From assembly GCF_013299165.1 (NCBI RefSeq), contig NZ_JAAFKD010000012.1, forward strand, positions 62,001 to 126,000: a stretch of 64,000 nucleotides of DNA, read 5' to 3'. The translations under genes and the position numbers were made by a program. This document shows, piece by piece, positions 25,974 through 34,559 of the stretch; the first letter of the stretch is position 1; the number at the start of each line of letters is the position of its first letter. The notes beneath the pieces are model-generated. The model was given only the letters and a program-made list of their open reading frames with translations. It did not search any database and was not told the origin of the DNA. Source of the stretch: Microcoleus sp. bin38.metabat.b11b12b14.051. GTDB lineage: Bacteria; Cyanobacteriota; Cyanobacteriia; Cyanobacteriales; Microcoleaceae.

Positions 25974-26867
25974 TCAAACCCAGGCATCGAGCTTAAACTC
26001 TTCCGCTAAAAAATCAATAAAACTCATTATTTTTGCCGGATAAAAGCGGCTGCGACGATACACCGCATAAATTGGCAACGGAGTCGGCTGATAATCCTGC
26101 AATACAATCTTGAGTTCGCCCCGGTAAATCTCATCACCAAACATCCACACTGGCGCGACAGCAATACCCAAACCCGATAACACTGCCGATCGAATAGCAA
26201 CAGAACTATTAGTTTGAAAACAGCCCCCAACCCGCACCTTAATCGTGCCATCTGTTCCTAAAAAATGCCACTCATTCCCCGTAGAAAGATGGGTATAAAC
26301 AATACAATCATGATCCACTAAATCATCCGGTATTTGGGGCTCTCCCGCTTGCTCAAAATAGGCTGTTGTTGCCACTGTGACACGGCGCGTCGTGCCAATG
26401 CGATGGCTAATCAAGGAACTATCCAGATGATTGCCAATGCGGATCAAAAGGTCTAAACCATTCTCTACAATGTCCACAAAATGATCCGCCATCATCAGAT
26501 CGATCTTGACATCGGGATAGCGTTTCATAAAAGCTTTTAAACGAGGGACAATCTGCATTTGCCCAAACAGCACAGGACAGCCCAATCGTAAAATGCCTGT
26601 TGCTCGTTCTTTCTCTTTTAAACAAGCCTCCGCTTCGGCCACGGTTTCCAAAATCTGCTGACAGTATTGATAGTATCTTTTGCCCTCCTCGGTCAAACTC
26701 AAGTTGGTAGTTGAACGAGTGAGTAATTGTACCCCCAGATATTTTTCTAGAGCGGCGATTTGCTTGCTAATGGTGGGTTGCGTCGTCTGTTGTTCCCGCG
26801 CTACCGCAGAAAAACTCTTCAGTTCGATCGCCCGAACGAAAGTCTGCATACAGGAAATTCGATCCAT
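25974..26867 (-). CDS. LysR-family transcriptional regulator
   Basis: The 297-residue regulator starts MDRISCMQTFVRAIELKSFS; the HTH at about 18-40 reads AVAREQQTTQPTISKQIAAL. The co-inducer domain follows (FGQMQIVPRLKAFMKRYPDV). Within the family it resembles the DsdC/PA-type aromatic-responsive group often divergent to its targets. I chose the Met at 26867 since the 18 upstream residues are not LysR-like. It is divergent from a secreted-protein gene 71 bp away, which with DUF4079, cupin and EamA genes may be its regulon (inference). Confidence 0.85.
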   Translation of the reverse strand: MDRISCMQTFVRAIELKSFSAVAREQQTTQPTISKQIAALEKYLGVQLLTRSTTNLSLTEEGKRYYQYCQQILETVAEAEACLKEKERATGILRLGCPVLFGQMQIVPRLKAFMKRYPDVKIDLMMADHFVDIVENGLDLLIRIGNHLDSSLISHRIGTTRRVTVATTAYFEQAGEPQIPDDLVDHDCIVYTHLSTGNEWHFLGTDGTIKVRVGGCFQTNSSVAIRSAVLSGLGIAVAPVWMFGDEIYRGELKIVLQDYQPTPLPIYAVYRRSRFYPAKIMSFIDFLAEEFKLDAWV

Positions 26868-26938
26868 ACAGCACCTATTCCAAAATGGCATATAACATAT
26901 TCTATTCTGCCTCCTTCTCAAAAAAATTGAAATAGATC

Positions 26939-27355
26939 ATGATATTGTCATCGACCGTTCCTCAGGTAAAAACGAAGATGTTCAAACTCAAATCCCTCAG
27001 TCCTCTGTTCGCTACTCTAGCCATTGCTAGCGCTATCAGTGCGGGAGACGTAGCTGTACATAGCTTTTTGCCAAAATTCCAAAATACGGCGATCGCCGCC
27101 CCGGAAATGACGGTTCAGCAAAAAATCGATATTATTAGTAAAAGTAAAGGACAAGTTGGTAGTGGCGACCAATTGCGACGATTTTTCTATGGTGATTTAT
27201 TACCCTTAGGAGTACAACCCGGTGGAGCAGGCATGGTGGTCAATCTCTACAACAAGGCCAACAATGTTACCTTCTCTTACTGTGCTACCTACGATGTTGT
27301 TGTCGCTGTGAAGCAAGGGAGAGTAGCGACTTTTCCCGCCGCTGAAGTGAAGTAA
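26939..27355 (+). CDS. Small exported protein of unknown function
   Basis: Up to 138 residues; an internal ATG at 26978 (MFKLKSLSPLFATLAIASAI) gives a cleaner signal peptide with cleavage probably near AIAAPEM. The mature part of about 85 residues contains DQLRRFFYGDLLPLGVQPGG and a single Cys (SYCATYD). I do not recognise the family. It is the first gene of the set divergent from the LysR gene, so it could be its main target. Location is inferred to be periplasmic. Confidence 0.6.
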   Translation: MILSSTVPQVKTKMFKLKSLSPLFATLAIASAISAGDVAVHSFLPKFQNTAIAAPEMTVQQKIDIISKSKGQVGSGDQLRRFFYGDLLPLGVQPGGAGMVVNLYNKANNVTFSYCATYDVVVAVKQGRVATFPAAEVK

Positions 27356-27424
27356 TTTGTCTGTTCCCTTGCTGGTGGTAAGTAAGGGACAATTCCCGAT
27401 CTATATAATTAATGGATATGTAAC

Positions 27425-28129
27425 ATGGAACTTCAAGACATCTTTGCGTTATTACATCCGGCGATCGCCATTCTTGTAGTCTTTCCCTTAATCGGCATTG
27501 TCGTGAATCGCGCCCTACTCACCCGTCAGCGTCGCCTGCAAGTTGCCGGTGGGGAAAAAAGTAAAATTCCGCCAGTAGTAGGTTCCGAGCACGTAGCGAT
27601 CGGTAATTGGTTGAGTGGCTCAGTTGTAGCCGTTGCCCTACTGGGAATGGCCTATGCCATCTTCTCAAAAATCCTCAGTAACGACACCCTTACCAAAGAA
27701 CCCTTTCGAGTCGGGTTTCTGATCGCGATGTTCCTGTTAAGTATTGCTTCTTTCACACTACTATTTAAGGCAAAAGTTAAACTATGGCGAGGCATTTTTG
27801 CCACTTTAACTGGCATGGGATTGATTATTTTAGGGTTTCAGCCAGAAATTTATCGTCAAGATAATGAATGGTTTGTTTCCCATTTTTACTACGGTATTAC
27901 AGCCGCTTTATTGATGATTTTTTCAGTGGCGATCGTCCAAGATATTTATCAGGATAGACAAAATCGCTGGCGCACCGTTCATATCATTCTCAATTGTTTT
28001 GCTCTGCTGCTATTTATCGGTGAGGGAATGACTGGTGCCAAAGCTTTACTAGAGATTCCCCTCCATTGGCAAGAACCCTATATTTATCAATGTGATTTTA
28101 CCAACAAAACCTGTCCTCAACCCAAATAA
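27425..28129 (+). CDS. DUF4079-type integral membrane protein
   Basis: The 234-residue protein has about six hydrophobic segments. It begins MELQDIFALLHPAIAILVVF and ends with a Cys-containing tail (YQCDFTNKTCPQPK). His and Arg residues in or near helices (LLHPAIA, RTVHIILN) resemble the DUF4079 family, known from cyanobacteria and chloroplasts. The family has a cytochrome b561-like look but no proven role. It follows the exported protein by 69 bp and precedes the cupin gene by 18 bp, so the last two are probably co-transcribed. Confidence 0.7.
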   Translation: MELQDIFALLHPAIAILVVFPLIGIVVNRALLTRQRRLQVAGGEKSKIPPVVGSEHVAIGNWLSGSVVAVALLGMAYAIFSKILSNDTLTKEPFRVGFLIAMFLLSIASFTLLFKAKVKLWRGIFATLTGMGLIILGFQPEIYRQDNEWFVSHFYYGITAALLMIFSVAIVQDIYQDRQNRWRTVHIILNCFALLLFIGEGMTGAKALLEIPLHWQEPYIYQCDFTNKTCPQPK

Positions 28130-28147
28130 AACGGTAATTCAAAAATC

Positions 28148-28498
28148 ATGCAAGACAGAATTTTGGCCTTAGAAGCTTATGTTCGTTTCTCCGATAAAGT
28201 CGCTAAGGTGACACAGATTATTGAGACAGAAAATTCTAGCATCGCTATTTGGGGCGTCAAGGCTGGGCAAATTGTACAAGCTCATTTTCACCCCGACGGA
28301 CAAGATACTTGGGTGATGCTGCGGGGCACTTTGACTTATTATTTAGGCAATGGTGAAAGTCAAAGCTTGAATGCTGGCGAAGTTGCCATCGCAGACAAAA
28401 ATCAGATTCATGGGGCAGTGAATGAGAATAGTGAAGATGCTGTGTTTGTCTCCATTTATTCGGCTCCGAAAATTGGCTATGAAAAGGCATCACCTTAA
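28148..28498 (+). CDS. Small cupin-domain protein
   Basis: The 116-residue single-domain cupin shows motif 1 AHFHPDGQDTWVMLRGTL (metal-binding His at residues about 41 and 43) and motif 2 near NQIHGAVNE. Such proteins bind a metal or small ligand in a beta barrel; the substrate cannot be told. It lies 18 bp after the DUF4079 gene. A heptamer tract (GTTGACA) starts at about 28508, just after the stop. Confidence 0.82.
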   Translation: MQDRILALEAYVRFSDKVAKVTQIIETENSSIAIWGVKAGQIVQAHFHPDGQDTWVMLRGTLTYYLGNGESQSLNAGEVAIADKNQIHGAVNENSEDAVFVSIYSAPKIGYEKASP

Positions 28499-28507
28499 GC
28501 TAAGTAT

Positions 28508-28575
28508 AGCAGTTGACAGTTGACAGTTGACAGTTGACAGTTGATAGCAAACAGGTTGACAGTTGACAGTTACAT
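28508..28575. repeat. GTTGACA heptamer tract
   Basis: Four tandem CAGTTGA copies, then a broken set near 28556, separate the cupin and EamA genes. Confidence 0.85.
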
Positions 28576-28602
28576 AGTACGGGAATCAAACCATATCAAA
28601 TC

Positions 28603-29649
28603 ATGAATATTGTTAATGGAGTCCATAAGATTTTAATGCGACTTCCCAGCAGCATACATCTTGGGATTGCTGTTTTAATTTTTGCGAGTTCAAATTCCTT
28701 AACTCGTAAAATCGTTGAAATTGGACAAGCTCATGCTGTAAATGGCAGAAATCCCATCTCACTCTGCAATGTCTTATTTGTGGGTAATATTTGTGCTTTG
28801 GGGTTAATGACTGTAATTTTTTATCGAGACTGGAACCCGAATACTCTGAAAGCTTTGACTCGTAAAGATTGGATGAGTTTAACCATTACAGGTATTTTAT
28901 CGGGGGCGATCGCTCCAGCGTTAATTTTTAATGCCCTCGCACAGACAAATGTTACCAATATCGTTTTAATTGGGCGCATCGAACCAATTTTAACCTTGGT
29001 ATTGGGTGTTTGGCTGTTCGGTGTGCGGGTAAATTTTTGGGCAGGTGCAGGCTCTGTGATTTCCTTAGCCGGGGTGATAGTGACTGCTGTTTTAGGGAGT
29101 TCAGGCCAAACGATGACGATGGCTGGATTTCAAATTGGAATAGGAGAGCTTAGTGTAGCGCTTGCCGCGATCATTGGTTCCATTTCGACAGTTGTTGGTA
29201 AACTACAATTACAATCAATTCCCTTGGGAATTTTTAGTATTTATCGCAATATTCTAGGGACGGTAATTTTTTTCCTATTGGCTAATATCCTTTACGGGCC
29301 AAACCATTTTGCAGAAGTGTTATCTCCTTTTCTTTGGAAATGGATGATAGTCTATGCGGCGATTATTGTCGTCACGGGTCAATTATGTTGGTTCGCTGCT
29401 TTGAAAAATGCGACTTCAACGGAACTAAATTTAGCCAATTTAGTGAGCCCAATTGCAGCTATAGTGATGGCTTATTTGATTTTAGGGGAATCTCCTACTT
29501 TAGCTCAATATTTAGGGGCAAGTTTATTGTTGGTCGGGATTATATTAGCTTTTATTGGCCACCGATATGAGGCTAAAGTAAATCGAAAATTAGTTAACCC
29601 CAGTCCTCGCGATGCAATGGAAACGCCGATCGGTTTCCGGGGAGTTTAA
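28603..29649 (+). CDS. EamA/DMT-family transporter
   Basis: The 348-residue protein has about ten hydrophobic helices arranged as two EamA repeats; the second repeat contains GQLCWFAALKNATSTELNLA and the typical ending LGASLLLVGIILAFIGHRYE. DMT proteins export or import small metabolites such as amino acids. The substrate is unknown. It ends the group that starts divergent to the LysR gene, and could export the compound handled by the cupin and DUF4079 products (inference). Confidence 0.85.
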   Translation: MNIVNGVHKILMRLPSSIHLGIAVLIFASSNSLTRKIVEIGQAHAVNGRNPISLCNVLFVGNICALGLMTVIFYRDWNPNTLKALTRKDWMSLTITGILSGAIAPALIFNALAQTNVTNIVLIGRIEPILTLVLGVWLFGVRVNFWAGAGSVISLAGVIVTAVLGSSGQTMTMAGFQIGIGELSVALAAIIGSISTVVGKLQLQSIPLGIFSIYRNILGTVIFFLLANILYGPNHFAEVLSPFLWKWMIVYAAIIVVTGQLCWFAALKNATSTELNLANLVSPIAAIVMAYLILGESPTLAQYLGASLLLVGIILAFIGHRYEAKVNRKLVNPSPRDAMETPIGFRGV

Positions 29650-30060
29650 TATTTTTATCTGCATCTTGAAGTAGCCCAAAGGCTAATAAACTAATCAGCG
29701 ACAGTATTTCAGTGATATTTGCCACCACTGCACCGAGTCGTTAGCTGGCGATCGCCCAACGAATACGATTTTCGATTTTAGAATAGGAGATGATAGACTG
29801 CATCAGGATTTGGAGCTGACTTACAGTTGCATTATTTTGGGAAACTGGTATGAATACTCAATGGTTCAAAATTACCAGTGGCTCGATCGCTCTTCAATTC
29901 GGTACGAGCTCTTCTTGTCTGTAGCCCGATCGCGCTCCGGAGAGTGCGATGCTTTTTCGTTGGGCGATCGCCGAGTTGTACGATACTTTCCTCTGTTAAA
30001 TAAATATTAACAGGCAGAAAAGGTATATTATAACTTTAACCAGATCATCTCTTAAGAGAT
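29650..30060. other. Gene-poor interval with gene debris
   Basis: No full gene is seen. An open frame of 24 codons at 29850-29924 reads MNTQWFKITSGSIALQF and stops, which looks like the start of a signal peptide, perhaps a broken exported-protein gene. The words GTTGGGCGATCGCC occur twice, inverted, near 29749 and 29959. Confidence 0.45.
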
Positions 30061-32088
30061 ATGTTCTACTGCTCGAATCCAAGGTGCTCTAATCCTTTCA
30101 ATCCCGACAAATCTAAATTTTGTCAAAGTTGCGGCCAGGCCGACCTCACGCCTCTATTCAGGAACCGCTACCGCGTGATTCGACTGTTGGGCGAGGGGGG
30201 ATTTGGCAGAACTTATGAAGCGGTAGATATCGATCGCATGGACGATCCCTGCGTCATCAAGCAGTTTATGCCCCAAGTTCAGGGAACCTCAGCACTGGAA
30301 AAGGCTACAGAACTGTTTAAGCAAGAAGCTAAACGACTTTACGAACTCGGCGAACATCCCCAAATTCCTCGATTAATTGCTTATTTTGAACAAGACAAGC
30401 GGCTTTATTTAGTACAAGAGTTGATTGAAGGCCAAAATTTACTGGCTGAATTAACTCAGCAGGGCGTTTTTAGCGAAGAAAAAATTTGGCAGTTGCTGGC
30501 AGATATTTTGCCGATTCTGAAATTTGTGCACGATCGCAATGTGATTCACCGAGACATCAAACTTGAGAATATCATCCGCCGCCGCACCTCCCCCAATCCA
30601 TCTCTATTGGCGGGAAATTTCCGCAACTCAGCTTTCCGCAGGGGAGCGCGCCGAGAGTTAGTTTTGATTGATTTCGGCGTTTCCAAACAAGTGACGGGCT
30701 CGCTGATGAGCCAAGTAGGTACCACCGTAGGAACGCCCGGATATTCGCCTCTAGAACAAATGCGCGGTCAAGTTTTCCCCGGAAGCGATTTGTACAGTTT
30801 GGGGATAACTTGTCTGAGGCTGCTAACTCAATGTTTGCCGAAAGTTGACGGTTCCGACGACCTTTACGATCCGATTAACGGCGGCTGGATTTGGAGAGAA
30901 CGGTTGCCAGCCGACACAAAAATCAGCAGCGAGTTGGCAACAATTTTAGATAAATTAATTCAAGATTATCTCAAAAATAGATATCAATCTGCTGATGAAG
31001 TCATTAAAGCTTTAAATCTCTATTCTTTACCTCCTCAACCCCATTTTGTCAAAAGTGGGCAACTTGCTTTAAATTCTTCTCAAACCAAGGCAGCCCTACC
31101 TCCCCTCAATGCTTATCTAACCGAGGGAGGAAAACTTGCTATCAATAGCCAGCTCAATCATAGCGGGCAAATCAACAGCAATATCTCTGTGAATCAGAGG
31201 GTAAAATCTAACACAAATCCGCCTCACAACGAGGGAAGACAAAAGATTGCTGCTGTCAAAAGCACTTTTGAATTTCAGGTGGTGACAGTAGACAATCGCG
31301 GGAAGCAAATTAATATTAAAAGTGGCAAAGCGCATTTTTTTGAAGAAGATATCGGCCGCAGCGCAGTCATGGAAATGGTATCTGTTCCTGGCGGTACTTT
31401 CCTGATGGGTACCCCAAAAGATCGGGGTGATGGCGACGAAAAACCGCAGCACTCAGTAACGATATCACCTTTTTATATTGGCAAATTTCCAGTTACTCAG
31501 TCGCAATGGACAGCAGTAGCAGCCCTGCCGGAAATTAAAATATATCTCAATCCCGATGCTCCCCGTTTTAAAGGTGTAAATCGACCTGTCGAGAATGTAT
31601 CTTGGTACGAGGCTGTCGAATTTTGCGCTAGACTTTCTCGCAAAACAGGTAAGAAGTATGGCTTGCCGAGCGAGGCCCAATGGGAATATGCTTGTCGGGG
31701 GGAAACTTCGGGGCCCTTTCACTTTGGGGAAACGATTACCAGCGAGTTAGCAAATTACAACGGAAATTCTAATTACGCTGATGCGCCGAAGGGTGTTTAT
31801 CGCTTTCAAACTACAGATGTGGGCAGTTTTAAACCCAATGCTTTCGGATTGTACGATTTCCACGGAAATGTGTGGGAATGGTGCGCGGATGCTTGGCACA
31901 ATAATTACAACGGTGCGCCTGTTGATGGTAGCGTTTGGGAGTCTAGCGGCGACTTTTCGCTGAGGTTGTTGCGGGGCGGTTCTTGGAACGATCATCCTCC
32001 GAATTGTCGCAGTGCGTGCCGCCTGAGATACCAGCCGGATTGTAAGGCTAGTATTGTAGGTTTTCGAGTTGTTGTTTCTGTCGTTTGA
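30061..32088 (+). CDS. Ser/Thr kinase fused to a formylglycine-generating-enzyme-like domain
   Basis: The 675-residue protein starts with a zinc ribbon (CSNPRCSNPFNP, CQSCG), then a Hanks kinase at about 36-325 with GEGGFGRTYEA, HRDIKLENII and LIDFGVSKQ. After a polar linker comes an FGE/sulfatase-modifying (SUMF1) domain from about 440, with VPGGTFLMGTP, ENVSWYEAVEFCARLS, WEYACRG and the end RLLRGGSWNDHPPNCRSACR. FGE-like domains in such fusions often bind ligands and need not be catalytic; the key Cys pair for FGE activity should be checked. The role in this organism is unknown. No sulfatase gene is adjacent. Confidence 0.92.
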   Translation: MFYCSNPRCSNPFNPDKSKFCQSCGQADLTPLFRNRYRVIRLLGEGGFGRTYEAVDIDRMDDPCVIKQFMPQVQGTSALEKATELFKQEAKRLYELGEHPQIPRLIAYFEQDKRLYLVQELIEGQNLLAELTQQGVFSEEKIWQLLADILPILKFVHDRNVIHRDIKLENIIRRRTSPNPSLLAGNFRNSAFRRGARRELVLIDFGVSKQVTGSLMSQVGTTVGTPGYSPLEQMRGQVFPGSDLYSLGITCLRLLTQCLPKVDGSDDLYDPINGGWIWRERLPADTKISSELATILDKLIQDYLKNRYQSADEVIKALNLYSLPPQPHFVKSGQLALNSSQTKAALPPLNAYLTEGGKLAINSQLNHSGQINSNISVNQRVKSNTNPPHNEGRQKIAAVKSTFEFQVVTVDNRGKQINIKSGKAHFFEEDIGRSAVMEMVSVPGGTFLMGTPKDRGDGDEKPQHSVTISPFYIGKFPVTQSQWTAVAALPEIKIYLNPDAPRFKGVNRPVENVSWYEAVEFCARLSRKTGKKYGLPSEAQWEYACRGETSGPFHFGETITSELANYNGNSNYADAPKGVYRFQTTDVGSFKPNAFGLYDFHGNVWEWCADAWHNNYNGAPVDGSVWESSGDFSLRLLRGGSWNDHPPNCRSACRLRYQPDCKASIVGFRVVVSVV

Positions 32089-32124
32089 TTTTGTGTCCGC
32101 TTCTATTTTAAGCGCCATAAAACA

Positions 32125-32281
32125 GGTTCGTAGTGAGGACTTTAGTCCGCATAAATCCAGGTTCGTAGTGAGGACTTTAGTCCTTAAAATCAGAGGACTA
32201 AAGTCCTCACTACAAACACTTAATAAAACAGGTTCGTAGTGAGGACTTTAGTCCGCATAAATCCCAGGACTAAAGCCCGCA
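32125..32281. repeat. Array E of the GGACTTTAGTCC family
   Basis: Three imperfect units with GGTTCGTAGTGAGGACTTTA lie between the convergent kinase-FGE and EamA genes. The last arm is degraded (AAAGCCCGCACG). Confidence 0.9.
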
Positions 32282-32303
32282 CGATCAAACACCAGTTTCT
32301 ACC

Positions 32304-34076
32304 TTAAGTAGCCTTCTTCTGAGGAGCCATCATACGTTCTACACTCATCGCAGCCACGCTCAACGTCACCACAATCATGCCGAGAATTGCCACAGGCTCC
32401 AACTTTTCATTGATAATTAGAAACCCGAAAAGTGCGGTCATCGCCGGGCCCAAAGTCCCAATTACTGACGCTAAGGCTGCCCCCGCGAACCGGATGGCAA
32501 AATTGTTCAAAAGATAGCTAAACAGCGTCAGGACGCCTAAAATAACGCCTCCTACAATCAAACCAGGCCAAACGTTTTGGTCGATTTGAGGAGCCAAATT
32601 TTCCGAGAGCGGCACCCACAAACTCAGGGCGGAAAATACAAAAATTGCGGCGAAATTAACTAAACTAAAAGGAATCGGGTGCAGCTTGCCAGCGGCCATC
32701 TGCGTCAGCAATACGTAACCTGCAAAGGTAATCCCAGAAGCCAGTGCCGCGGAGACTCCCACCCCGACATTGCCACCGCCCGGAGCTGGTGCGGCAAAAC
32801 TCGGCCATCCAGCTAAAATCAGACCTGCGGTAATCCCGAACATTGCCAAAAAGCCGATCGTACTTGGGCGAGCGCCAAACAAGACCCAAGAACCGAGTAC
32901 AGTGACGATCGGGTAAATAAAGAAAATGGTAATTGCAATCCCTGCCGGAATATTGCCGATCGCCAGATAAATCAAAACCTGAGACAAAAACAGAAAAAAT
33001 GCGCTTCCTAAAACCTTGCTCCACAAAGCTCGATCGCCCGACTGGAACAATCGTTTAATATCTTTCCACACAGAAGGATACAGAAATGTCGCCAATACCG
33101 GCATCAAAGTCATTACCACGATCAGCCGCATCAACAAAATCAACAAAGAATTTCCAAAACCCCGAGTTACCACCCCATCAAGTTCAAACAAGCCAAAAAT
33201 CATCCGAGGATTTCTGCTTTTAATGATAATTCTCAAACAAACATTAAACAGCGACAATACCACCGCCGAAGACAAAGCTAGAATCAAACCTGCTTGCACT
33301 TGAGAAGTTGCTGTCGCGACTGCCGAAGGCGCCGCTGTTGGCTGGGGCACGGCTCGCCGCGCATCCGCAGGTGCTGGCGGCAGAACTTGCGGGCGGATAG
33401 AATTAACCGAATTAGTTGATGCTTCGGGATAGGAATCTTGAGCGTCGAAAGGATTGTCAAGATATGCTTCTTCTTCTTCGAGTTCTTCCCGAATGCGGTT
33501 GACAAGATTTTGTAACAGCTCTTCCCCTTGGAGTTCGAGGGTTTTCATGTTGTTGAGCCGCACAGATAGCTCGCTTTCATAGCTGCTCAAATCTTGTTCC
33601 AGCATCTGGAAACTGCGATCGATCCGCTCATCTAACGCCGCGAGTAATTCCGAGGCCCGTTCGTCGTAATTGCTCGGGGGCATCGGGATCGGGAATTCGC
33701 CGCTGGGAATCGGGCTGCTGAGAGAATGTCCTGAGTTAGCGCTGAGTTCGTTGAACCGCTGCACCAACAAATCTTGCAAATTGTGAGCCAAAACTTGAGC
33801 CAACTGCTTCAGCCACAATTGCTGCTGCTGAATGTATCGCCCAGACAGAGATTCCATTTGCTGGGACTGCAATTTGCGATATTGATCCCGGAGGCCTTCA
33901 ATATCTTCAATCAGGTGATTTTTTTCAGTTTGCAGGCGAGTAATGTCCTGATTTAACTGACCTTTGACATTTTCATGCAAAGCGTCCAGTTCCTGCATCA
34001 CTGAGTTGAGGACTTCTTCTGCTGATTGTGCATCCCCTGCGTCGCCTTTTGGCGAGTATCTGTTCCGGTTCGCCAT
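32304..34076 (-). CDS. EamA-type transporter with long N-terminal coiled coil
   Basis: The 590-residue protein has two parts. Residues about 20-215 are hydrophilic and heptad-rich (QELDALHENVKGQLNQDITR and later LSVRLNNMKTLELQGEELL), so a coiled coil is likely. A Pro/Ala linker at about 225-255 precedes ten hydrophobic helices at about 258-580 with EamA features (NIPAGIAITIFFIYPIVTVL; FAGAALASVIGTLGPAMTAL). The coiled coil is cytoplasmic if the usual EamA topology holds, and could give oligomers or tether the protein. Substrate unknown. Confidence 0.85.
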   Translation of the reverse strand: MANRNRYSPKGDAGDAQSAEEVLNSVMQELDALHENVKGQLNQDITRLQTEKNHLIEDIEGLRDQYRKLQSQQMESLSGRYIQQQQLWLKQLAQVLAHNLQDLLVQRFNELSANSGHSLSSPIPSGEFPIPMPPSNYDERASELLAALDERIDRSFQMLEQDLSSYESELSVRLNNMKTLELQGEELLQNLVNRIREELEEEEAYLDNPFDAQDSYPEASTNSVNSIRPQVLPPAPADARRAVPQPTAAPSAVATATSQVQAGLILALSSAVVLSLFNVCLRIIIKSRNPRMIFGLFELDGVVTRGFGNSLLILLMRLIVVMTLMPVLATFLYPSVWKDIKRLFQSGDRALWSKVLGSAFFLFLSQVLIYLAIGNIPAGIAITIFFIYPIVTVLGSWVLFGARPSTIGFLAMFGITAGLILAGWPSFAAPAPGGGNVGVGVSAALASGITFAGYVLLTQMAAGKLHPIPFSLVNFAAIFVFSALSLWVPLSENLAPQIDQNVWPGLIVGGVILGVLTLFSYLLNNFAIRFAGAALASVIGTLGPAMTALFGFLIINEKLEPVAILGMIVVTLSVAAMSVERMMAPQKKAT

Positions 34077-34484
34077 TAGCCTATAACCTCTAATTTAAAC
34101 TGCACGTTCAATGTTCTTAAGTAATTTGGCTGCATCAGGTCGCAAGTTCTAGAGAGTTGCTCTCAAAGATTGCGGACACTGTTGAATCTATAGTAGTCGC
34201 TAAGCTAGAAATGTTAGAAATTTGCGATCGCCCCAAAAACACTTTGTGCAATTAGAAATCATACTACAGCTTGACCTCTGCACCGATTGCCCCCGATAAT
34301 TCTCGCATCTAACTCATCCGCCTCGCAAGCTCGCTCGCCCTTTCCCCACAACTCAAGTTGAGGGTAGGGCCGAGACTCCTCACCCCTAAAGGCATAATTT
34401 GAGCCTTAAACGGTGATCAACCCGGTTTCTGGGCGCAAGTCTCTGCCGCACTCTTGCACCCGGATTTATCAGAAAACTGGGTTT
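34077..34484. other. Intergenic DNA before the TnpB element
   Basis: No gene is seen. The interval contains AACCCGGTTTCT near 34420 and the partner AGAAAACTGGGTTT near 34470, a palindromic repeat also seen near 1529, that immediately borders the element's left hairpin. Confidence 0.5.
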
Positions 34485-34559
34485 AAAACCCCGTCCTTCG
34501 CTTGACGGGTTTATATTTACTGGTGTTGTACCTGCCACTAAATATGTCAAGGTAGTGAA

